This document shows positions 58,027-64,000 of a stretch of 64,000 nt of DNA, one piece after another. Source of the DNA: Phenylobacterium soli (GTDB lineage Bacteria > Pseudomonadota > Alphaproteobacteria > Caulobacterales > Caulobacteraceae). The stretch is taken from NCBI RefSeq assembly GCF_003254475.1, contig NZ_QFYQ01000001.1:248001-312000 (forward strand), read 5' to 3'. Within the stretch, counting starts at the first letter, position 1, and every line of letters starts with the position of its first letter. The translations under genes and the position numbers were made by a program. The notes beneath the pieces were generated by a model. The model did not search any database. It was not told where the DNA came from and saw nothing but the letters and a program-made list of their open reading frames with translations.

Positions 58027-59571
58027 TCAAAGTTCCCTGGGCGGACGCGCTGCAGCGCGGAACAGGACGGCCAGGACCTGCAGGACCCCCCCTCGCGCCG
58101 CCGCGCCGAGGATCGCGCCCAGCACCGGTTCGGTGAGCGCGGCCAGATAGACGGTGACGAGCGCCCCAAGGCTGCGCGCCTGGAGGTCGGGGGCGCCGAG
58201 GACGAGGGTCAAGGGCGCCCAGCGCCCGAAGAAGAACATCAGGGCCGCCGGCCACCAGTAGGGACGCCCGGCCGAGCGCTGGGCCGCGAGGGCCGCAGCC
58301 GCCCCGGCGAAGCCGAACGGGACGCTGAACAGAAGCGCTGCGGCGCCGGCGGAAGCGGCCGCCGGCTCCAGCGCCAGGCGCAGGAGCCCGAGATCGAACA
58401 GCACGGTCTGGACCACGACCCCGACCAGCAGGCCGACGAGCAGCGGCCGGCCGGCACGCGGGGCGGCACGGCCCTCGCCGGCCCGGGCGGCGACCGCCTC
58501 GCGGGCCATCTCGGCGTAGGGGGCGGGCTGCGGCGGCGCGGTTTCCTCCGGCGGGGCCATGGCCTGGAGCGCGGCGATGCGGCGGGCCGGATCGGGGTGG
58601 GTGCGCAGGAGCGCGCCAAGCAGGCCGGTGCGCACGGGCGCGATGCACAGGTGGGCGATGGCGCCGCCCCGGCGCTTCAGGGCCGGCGCGGTCGGCGCGG
58701 GCAGGCCTGAGCCGATGCGCAGGAGGGCGAGGGCCAGCCCCTGCGGGTCGCGGGTCAGGGTGGCCGCCTCGGCGTCTGCCAGGAACTCCCGCCGGCGCGC
58801 GACGCCAGCCTGCAGGAATGCGCCGAGGGCCGGCCACAGCATAGCCAGGGGAAAGCCGAGCATGACGAGGCCAATGCCCAGGAGGGCGGCGAGGCCGAGG
58901 CTGCTGCGGGCGGCGGCGATCAGGTCGCCATAGGCCTCGATCGCCAACGGAAGGCCGCTCGTGAGGCCGAGGACCAGGGCCACCATCAGCACCCAATAGA
59001 TCGGCGGCGGCAGGCGAGCCGTGGAGAGGATCGCCGCCAGGGTTGAGTTGAGCCGCACGTCACCGTTGCGGATGTGGGCGAGCTCATGGGCGAAGACCCC
59101 GTCGAGCTCGCGCGCGTCCAGCCGTTCCAGGAGCCCGCGGGTCACCACCAGGACCGCGCGCTCCGCATCCGGACCGCAGGCGAAGGCGTTGGCCGACGGG
59201 TCGTCGAGGATCATCAGGTCGGGCGCCGGCAGGCCCACCCCGAGCGCAAGGTTGGCCAGGCGCAGCCGCACCGGCGCGGCGTCGGCCCCGTCGAGCGGGA
59301 CCGCCCCGAGGACCTGAGGCAGGGCGCGGCGGACGTGGACCACCCGGCCGATCAGCAGACCCGCCAGGATGACCACCGCCAGCACCTGGGCGCTGATCCA
59401 GCCGACCGGCGCCACGTACAGCGCCAGCCAGAAGCCGAGGTAGGAGGTGAGGAAGGCGAGGATCGGGACGAGCAGGACCGCGAAGGCGGCCAGCAGCCAG
59501 GTGGTCTCGCGCCGGTTGGCGGCGATGCGGCCGTGGGGAGAGATGGGAGCGGAGACGAGCCGCGGGCCCAC
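58027..59571 (-). CDS. M48-family membrane zinc metallopeptidase (HtpX-like)
   Basis: A 514-residue membrane peptidase. The zinc motif HELAH lies in GVFAHELAHIRNGDV with a downstream Glu ligand in REFLADAEAATL. Multiple transmembrane helices lie at the N-terminus (about residues 20-75), after the active site and in the C-terminal third. Relatives include HtpX and quality-control proteases. The start is inferred as GTG at 59571, 14 nt after the lemA stop. It is the last gene of the 60574-58027 minus-strand cluster. Confidence 0.88.
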   Translation of the reverse strand: MGPRLVSAPISPHGRIAANRRETTWLLAAFAVLLVPILAFLTSYLGFWLALYVAPVGWISAQVLAVVILAGLLIGRVVHVRRALPQVLGAVPLDGADAAPVRLRLANLALGVGLPAPDLMILDDPSANAFACGPDAERAVLVVTRGLLERLDARELDGVFAHELAHIRNGDVRLNSTLAAILSTARLPPPIYWVLMVALVLGLTSGLPLAIEAYGDLIAAARSSLGLAALLGIGLVMLGFPLAMLWPALGAFLQAGVARRREFLADAEAATLTRDPQGLALALLRIGSGLPAPTAPALKRRGGAIAHLCIAPVRTGLLGALLRTHPDPARRIAALQAMAPPEETAPPQPAPYAEMAREAVAARAGEGRAAPRAGRPLLVGLLVGVVVQTVLFDLGLLRLALEPAAASAGAAALLFSVPFGFAGAAAALAAQRSAGRPYWWPAALMFFFGRWAPLTLVLGAPDLQARSLGALVTVYLAALTEPVLGAILGAAARGGVLQVLAVLFRAAARPPREL

Positions 59572-59585
59572 CGCGATCGAACCGC

Positions 59586-60167
59586 TCAGGCCGCCCGCGC
59601 GGGCGGCCGCGGGAAGGCGACCCTGGGCGTCTCGCCGCCCTCGTCCAGCTCGAAGAACGGCCGCTCCTTCATGCGCAGGGCCGTGGCGACGATCGACGAC
59701 GGCAGGGTGGCGACGCGGCTGTTCAGGTCGAGGACGGCGCGATTGTAGAACTGGCGGGCGAAGGCGATCTTGGCCTCGAGGTCGGCAAGGCCGCCCTGCA
59801 GGCTCTGGAACTGGCCCGAGGCCTTGAGGTCCGGATAGGCCTCGGCGACGGCCATCAGCCGGCCGAGGGCGCGCACCAGCTCGGTGTTGGCGGCGGCGAC
59901 GGCGGCGGGCTCGGCGGCGTCCTGCAGGCCGGCGCGGGCGCGGGCGACCTCGGCCAGGGTGTCGCGCTCGTGCGCGGCGTAGCCGGCGACCGTCTCGACC
60001 AGGTTGGGTACGAGGGCGGCGCGGCGCTTGAGCTGGATGGCGACGGTGGACCAGGCCTCGTCGGCCTGGAGCGAGGCCCGGATCAGGCCGTTGTAGGCGA
60101 ACACGGCCCAGAGGGTGGCGAGGACTATGACGCCGAGGATGACGCCCAGGAGCAGCGGCCCGCTCAT
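59586..60167 (-). CDS. lemA: LemA family membrane protein
   Basis: A 193-residue LemA-family protein with one N-terminal transmembrane helix (about residues 3-24) and a helical bundle: FAYNGLIRASLQADEAWSTV, RRAALVPNLVETVAGYAAHE, AYPDLKASGQFQSLQ and FARQFYNRAVLDLNSRVATLPS. The role is unknown, but LemA often sits with M48 peptidases, as here. It overlaps the upstream membrane gene by ATGA. Confidence 0.95.
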   Translation of the reverse strand: MSGPLLLGVILGVIVLATLWAVFAYNGLIRASLQADEAWSTVAIQLKRRAALVPNLVETVAGYAAHERDTLAEVARARAGLQDAAEPAAVAAANTELVRALGRLMAVAEAYPDLKASGQFQSLQGGLADLEAKIAFARQFYNRAVLDLNSRVATLPSSIVATALRMKERPFFELDEGGETPRVAFPRPPARAA

Positions 60168-60574
60168 GCCCGGGCTTCCTTGCCGCCGACATCCTTGGCC
60201 GGCTCTTGCTCGCAGCCCTCGGGCGAGTCCCGGCGCTTCATCAAGGCGACGACGGCGACGCCGAGCGAAACGAGCAGAATGACCGCGACATTGGCTTCGC
60301 CCGTGGCGATGACGGTCTTGTAGACCTCCAGCGAGAGCTGGTCGGTGGTGATCTCGGGCGCAGAGAGATAGCGCTGCAGGTCCCAGATGCGAGCGCCGAC
60401 GGCCACCCCGACCACGCAGACGGCGAACAGCAGCGAGCGGGTCCAGAGCATGGTCGCCTGCGGCGAGAGCCGGCCCTCGAGGATGCGCCGGATCGGCGGC
60501 AGGAACAGCACCACGGTCATGGCGCAGACCAGCAGCGAGGCGAGGAAGGTCGCGGCGAGGAGGACCGGGAACAT
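60164..60574 (-). CDS. Membrane protein of unknown function
   Basis: A 136-residue protein with three predicted transmembrane helices (about residues 4-28, 44-62 and 92-111) and a charged C-terminal tail. It is the first gene of the lemA/M48 cluster. No named family. Confidence 0.75.
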   Translation of the reverse strand: MFPVLLAATFLASLLVCAMTVVLFLPPIRRILEGRLSPQATMLWTRSLLFAVCVVGVAVGARIWDLQRYLSAPEITTDQLSLEVYKTVIATGEANVAVILLVSLGVAVVALMKRRDSPEGCEQEPAKDVGGKEARA

Positions 60575-60646
60575 GCTCGCCTGGATAGCCCGTGGCGAAC
60601 AGGCGCGCCTTGCGCCAGATCAATGGCTTAGACGCCGGCGGCGGGA

Positions 60647-61033
60647 TCAGAAGCCGTTGCCGTTGCGGCGCACGCGGTCGCAGATGGTGCGGTAATCGCT
60701 GGTCAGCTCGTCGCCGACGGCGAGGTCGCGGGCGGCGCGGTCCTCGCCGAAGGAGATGCCGTCCGAGACGGTGCTCGGGTCCTCGGCGTGATTGAAGTAG
60801 CGACCGTTGTCGCCGCAGAGCACATAGACCCCGGCCCCCTCGTGCCAGGTGCAGTAGGTCTCGAGCCAGGCCTGGACGTGCCCGGGCAGGGTGGCGACCT
60901 CTTCGGGGGTGTAGACGCGGTCGATGCGAGCGTCGAAGCGCCAGACGAGATCGCCCCGGCGCACAGGCCTCAACAGGAAGACGCCGAGCCCATGGATCGG
61001 GCTCGGACGCAGCTCGGTCTCCACCATCATCAT
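60647..61033 (-). CDS. SET-domain protein lysine methyltransferase-like
   Basis: A 128-residue SET-domain protein. The fold shows PSPIHGLGVFLLRPVRRGDLVW at the start, the SAM-contact motif YFNHAEDPST and DELTSDYRT near the end, with the conserved tyrosine. Three ATG codons lie in tandem at the start. Bacterial homologues are of unknown target. Confidence 0.85.
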   Translation of the reverse strand: MMMVETELRPSPIHGLGVFLLRPVRRGDLVWRFDARIDRVYTPEEVATLPGHVQAWLETYCTWHEGAGVYVLCGDNGRYFNHAEDPSTVSDGISFGEDRAARDLAVGDELTSDYRTICDRVRRNGNGF

Positions 61034-61113
61034 GGCGCCGCTCGATCTTCGGCCGGGCGGGGATCGCCCCCGACTGACGCGGTGACGCGCGAGCGGCGCG
61101 GGAGTTCCCGGTC

Positions 61114-62217
61114 CTAGGCCACGCAGGCCTCGAAGCCCTTCTTCAGCGCCGCCTCGTCGAGGTTGCGGCCGATGAAGACCATGCGCGAGTAGCGCCTCTC
61201 ATCGGGCTTCCACTCGCCCTGGAAATCGCCCTCGAGGATCATGTGGACCGCCTGGAAGACGAGGCGGCGGTCATCGCCCTTGATGTCGAGGATGCCCTTG
61301 GCGCGGAGGATGTCCGGCCCCTGGCTCTGCAGCAGGTTGTTGAGCCAGGTGGTCAGGCGGTTGGCGTCCAACGGCTTGTCGGAGCTGAGCGAGATCCCGC
61401 GGATGCCGCTCTCGGCCACGTGGTCGTGGATGTGGCCATGGCCGTGGTGATGGTCGTGCCCGTGGTCGTGGTGATCATGATCGTGGTCGCAGTGCTCGTC
61501 GTGGACGTGGCCCGGCTCGCCGTGGGCGGGGTTCAGGAACTCGGGCTGCAGGTCGGTGATGCGCGCGAGATCGAAGGAGCGGCGGCCGAGAATGGCGGCG
61601 AGCGGCACCTGGCTGCGGGTGGTGCGGTGGATCGGAGCCAGCGGATTGAGCGTGCGGATCGCGCTCTCCACCTCGGCCAGCTCGGCCTCGGAGACGAGGT
61701 CGGTCTTGTTGAGGATGATCTGGTCGGCGAAGGCGATCTGCTCGGCCGCCTCGTGGGAATCCTTGAGCCGCAACGGCAGGTGCTTGGCGTCGACCACGGT
61801 GGTGACGCTGTCGAGCTGGGTCTTGGCCTTCACGTCGTCGTCGACGAAGAAGGTCTGGGCGACGGGAGCGGGATCGGCGAGGCCGGTGGTCTCGACGATG
61901 ATGGCGTCGAACTTGCCCTTCCGCTTCATCAGGCCCGAGAGCACCCGGATCAGGTCGCCGCGGACGGTGCAGCAGACGCAGCCGTTCGACATCTCGAAGA
62001 CCTCTTCGTCGGCCCCGACCACCAGGTCGTTGTCGATGCCGATCTCGCCGAACTCATTGATGATCACGGCGTACTTCTTGCCGTGGTCCTCGGTGAGGAT
62101 GCGGTTCAGGAGGGTCGTCTTGCCGGCGCCGAGATAGCCGGTGAGCACGGTGACGGGGGTCTTGCCGGCCGCGGCGGCGGTCGAGGCGGACGGGGCGGAG
62201 GTGGCGGTGTCGCTCAT
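61114..62217 (-). CDS. COG0523 GTPase, putative zinc metallochaperone
   Basis: A 367-residue G3E-family GTPase (CobW/YeiR/ZigA type) that is thought to deliver zinc to target proteins. The P-loop is GYLGAGKTT (27-35), the metal site Cys80-Val-Cys82-Cys83 (NGCVCC), and the guanine motif NKTD. A strongly histidine-rich loop lies at about residues 230-265 ([18 protein letters not shown]), a metal buffer. The C-terminal CobW_C domain is present. A Zur-like box lies 81 nt upstream, so it is probably induced in zinc shortage. Confidence 0.9.
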   Translation of the reverse strand: MSDTATSAPSASTAAAAGKTPVTVLTGYLGAGKTTLLNRILTEDHGKKYAVIINEFGEIGIDNDLVVGADEEVFEMSNGCVCCTVRGDLIRVLSGLMKRKGKFDAIIVETTGLADPAPVAQTFFVDDDVKAKTQLDSVTTVVDAKHLPLRLKDSHEAAEQIAFADQIILNKTDLVSEAELAEVESAIRTLNPLAPIHRTTRSQVPLAAILGRRSFDLARITDLQPEFLNPAHGEPGHVHDEHCDHDHDHHDHGHDHHHGHGHIHDHVAESGIRGISLSSDKPLDANRLTTWLNNLLQSQGPDILRAKGILDIKGDDRRLVFQAVHMILEGDFQGEWKPDERRYSRMVFIGRNLDEAALKKGFEACVA

Positions 62218-62297
62218 GGCCCGTCATGTAAGACCTGGACGCGCCGGATGGAACAGGCGGGCGCAGGAAGTCAGGCCCGCCTTGACCCCAGGCCGAG

Positions 62298-62312
62298 TGT
62301 TATACAATAACA
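62298..62312. promoter_or_regulatory. Zur-like operator between the GTPase and cation transporter genes
   Basis: TGTTAT-ACA-ATAACA, a perfect inverted repeat with a 3-nt centre, resembles Zur boxes (TGTTATAnTATAACA type). It lies 81 nt upstream of the COG0523 GTPase and ends 5 nt before the transporter ATG. Confidence 0.75.
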
Positions 62313-62317
62313 TTTCG

Positions 62318-63271
62318 ATGATCTCGGCCGAACGCCCGCCGCGCCTCGCGCCCGAGCCCCTCGACGGGTTCCGGAAGGACCGCGTCTATCTGGGCGCGGA
62401 CCACGCCCGCAACGAGCGGCGCACCTGGATCGTCACGGCGATCTGCGCGGTGACCCTCGTGGCCCAGGTGGCCGGCGGGGTGTTGTTCCATTCCATGGCC
62501 CTGACCGCCAGCGGCCTGCACATGGCGGCCCACGTGGCGGCCCTGCTCACCGCGGCGGCGGCCTATGCGTTGGCCCGCCGCTGGGCCGGCGAGCCGCGCT
62601 TCGCCTTCGGCACCGGCAAGCTGGGCTATCTGGCCGGTTTCGCCAACGCCGTGGTCCTGGCCATCGTCGCCGTGCTGATGGCGGTCGAGAGCGTCGGCCG
62701 GCTGATTACGCCGGAGGCCGTGGACTACGATTCCGCCCTGCCGCTGGCGGCGGCGGGCCTTCTCGTCACCCTGGTCTGCGTCGTCCTGCTGCGGCCGGTC
62801 GAGGGGGCGCACGGCCACGACCGCGAGGGCGACCTCAACATCTCGGCGGCGCACCTGCACCTGTCGGCCGACGCCGCGGTCTCGGTGCTGGCGATCGGCG
62901 GCCTGCTGGCCGGTCGCAGCCTGGGCTGGGCCTGGGCCGACCCGGCGGCGGGCTTGGCCGGCGCGGTCCTGGTCGGCCAGTTCGCCGTCACCCTGATCCG
63001 CCGCGGCGCCGGCGCCCTCCTGGACACCAATCCCTCGCCGGAGCTGGCGGCGGAGATCCGCGGGCGGCTGGAGGCCGAGGGCGAGCGGGTCATCGACCTG
63101 CACCTGTGGCGGCTCGGGCCTGGCCACTTCGCGATGATCGCCGCCGTCGCCGCGCCGAAAGACCGCACCACCGAGCGGCTGCGCGCGCGGTTGAAGGGTC
63201 TGGCATCGCTCAGTCACGTGACAATTGAATTGCGCGGCACCGACGAAACAGGCCACGGCCACGTCTCATGA
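62318..63271 (+). CDS. Cation diffusion facilitator, DmeF-like
   Basis: A 317-residue inner-membrane cation/proton antiporter of the CDF family, close to DmeF (Co/Ni/Zn efflux). DHARNERRTWIVTAICAVTL, FAFGTGKLGYLAGFANA and HLHLSADAAVSVLAI (helix 5 metal site) are seen. In helix 2 the motif that normally reads DGxHMxxH is SGLHMAAH, so the first Asp is replaced by Ser. The ATG at 62318 lies 5 nt after the Zur box. Its stop overlaps the next gene (ATGA). Confidence 0.88.
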   Translation: MISAERPPRLAPEPLDGFRKDRVYLGADHARNERRTWIVTAICAVTLVAQVAGGVLFHSMALTASGLHMAAHVAALLTAAAAYALARRWAGEPRFAFGTGKLGYLAGFANAVVLAIVAVLMAVESVGRLITPEAVDYDSALPLAAAGLLVTLVCVVLLRPVEGAHGHDREGDLNISAAHLHLSADAAVSVLAIGGLLAGRSLGWAWADPAAGLAGAVLVGQFAVTLIRRGAGALLDTNPSPELAAEIRGRLEAEGERVIDLHLWRLGPGHFAMIAAVAAPKDRTTERLRARLKGLASLSHVTIELRGTDETGHGHVS

Positions 63272-64000
63272 TTTCACGCGTTCGATACCGCATGAGACGG
63301 CCCCGCCGCTCCCGCGCGCCGAAGGCTGCCGCCATCGCCGGGCTGGCCGCCCTGGCGGGGGTCATCGGCGTGGGCGGCTGGGCGGCGCACGACCGGCAGG
63401 CCGGCCCCGAGCACGCCGAGCTGACCTCCACGCCGAAGATCACCAAGGTCTCCCTGCCCGCGCCGCCGGCGCCGCCGGCCCTGCAGGAGAAGATCGAGCA
63501 ACTCGCCGAGCGCTACCGCGAGCCGGTGGGCATCGCCATCACCGACGTCTCCGCCCGCTGGACCGCCCAGGTGGCGGGGGATGAGGTGTTCCCCCAGCAG
63601 AGCGTCTCCAAGCTGTGGGTCGCCCTGGCGGTGATGCACGCTGTGGACCGCGGGCAGCTGCGCCTCGACCAGCCGGTGACCCTCACCAAGGAAGACCGCT
63701 CGGTCTTCTACCAGCCGATCACCGCCAAGATCCGCGGGCCGAACGGCTACGCCACCAGCGTCTACGAACTCCTCAAGTACCAGCTCACCGAGAGCGACAA
63801 CGCCGCCAACGACAAGCTGATCGCCGAAGTCGGCGGCGGCGAGGCGGTCAGCCGGGTGATGGCCGAGAAGGGCCTGGAGGGCCTCGGCCGCGGCGAGACC
63901 GAGCGCGACCTGCAGACCCGCGCGGCGGGCCTGACCTGGAAGCCCGAGTACGGCCTGACCTGGGTGTGGAAGGCGGCCCGCGAGGAGCTGCCGGAGACGG
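63268..64000 (+). CDS. Class A beta-lactamase-like serine hydrolase, 3' end missing
   Basis: At least 244 residues, open to the end of the window. An N-terminal basic stretch and a transmembrane anchor or signal (about residues 20-40, AAIAGLAALAGVIGVGG) precede a serine hydrolase of the penicillin-binding/class A beta-lactamase fold. The catalytic Ser112 lies in SVSK (SxxK motif), and Ser176-Asp177-Asn178 is the SDN motif. The KTG motif lies beyond the window. It may be a beta-lactamase or a peptidase. The ATG at 63268 overlaps the transporter stop; an ATG at 63292 is also possible. Confidence 0.85.
   Translation, partial: MISRVRYRMRRPRRSRAPKAAAIAGLAALAGVIGVGGWAAHDRQAGPEHAELTSTPKITKVSLPAPPAPPALQEKIEQLAERYREPVGIAITDVSARWTAQVAGDEVFPQQSVSKLWVALAVMHAVDRGQLRLDQPVTLTKEDRSVFYQPITAKIRGPNGYATSVYELLKYQLTESDNAANDKLIAEVGGGEAVSRVMAEKGLEGLGRGETERDLQTRAAGLTWKPEYGLTWVWKAAREELPET

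Noticed and set aside
63268..64000. Confirmed beta-lactamase resistance gene
   Set aside because: SxxK and SDN motifs are visible, but the KTG motif and the rest of the protein are outside the window, and related serine peptidases share these motifs.

Overview
The window is dense, GC-rich chromosomal DNA with no rRNA, tRNA, insertion sequence, phage or CRISPR array that I can see. It fits an aerobic alphaproteobacterium of the Caulobacterales, probably Caulobacteraceae and perhaps Phenylobacterium-like. The evidence is the general stress locus phyR/nepR/ecfG/phyK, the CtrA-pathway phosphotransferase ChpT beside a CheY/CheR-like pair, the cyo quinol oxidase, several TonB-dependent receptors, and many ATGA or TGATG gene junctions. 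The genus is inference.

Layout. 1-2.3 kb: 3' part of groEL and two small membrane proteins. 2.3-6.4 kb: DUF1328 protein, then the general stress response locus. phyR diverges from nepR-ecfG-phyK, and several GGAAC-N16/17-(C)GTT promoters lie between and after them, one of them driving an entericidin-like lipoprotein. 6.4-9.5 kb: cheR-like, receiver and chpT on the minus strand; DUF3553 and cysQ on the plus strand. 9.6-12.9 kb: catecholate-type TonB receptor with a PiuC-like dioxygenase (iron uptake). 13-19.4 kb: gcdH, a soluble hybrid kinase, an MHS-family transporter and an APH-like kinase. 19.5-23.6 kb: siroheme-synthase-like protein, cytochrome c and a two-subunit periplasmic molybdenum hydroxylase. 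23.7-27.8 kb: cyoABCD. 27.8-33.3 kb: molybdenum cofactor genes (mocA-like, moaA-D-E-B-C, moeA) and xdhC, which could supply the hydroxylase. 33.4-39.8 kb: aldo/keto reductase, btuB behind a cobalamin riboswitch, a dienelactone-hydrolase-like protein, ald, rlpA and a GrpB-family protein.

39.9-49.8 kb is the most unusual part. A winged-helix-like regulator is followed by an export operon of the NHLM type: an HlyD-like adaptor, an ABC transporter with an N-terminal C39 peptidase, and a second very long ABC protein. Directly downstream is a 719-residue alanine-rich protein that starts with a double-glycine leader and carries fourteen in-register 18-residue repeats. A small STAS protein lacking the usual phosphorylatable serine follows. 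I read this as a dedicated machine that cleaves and exports a large helical repeat protein.

49.9-64 kb holds mixed housekeeping and accessory genes: alcohol dehydrogenase, aldo/keto reductase, mtgA, nitroreductase, glyoxalase-fold protein, globin, WD40-like protein, exbD, a lemA/M48 peptidase cluster and a SET protein. It ends with a zinc-linked pair, a COG0523 metallochaperone and a DmeF-like cation transporter, sharing a Zur-like box, and then the start of a class A beta-lactamase-like serine hydrolase that runs off the end.
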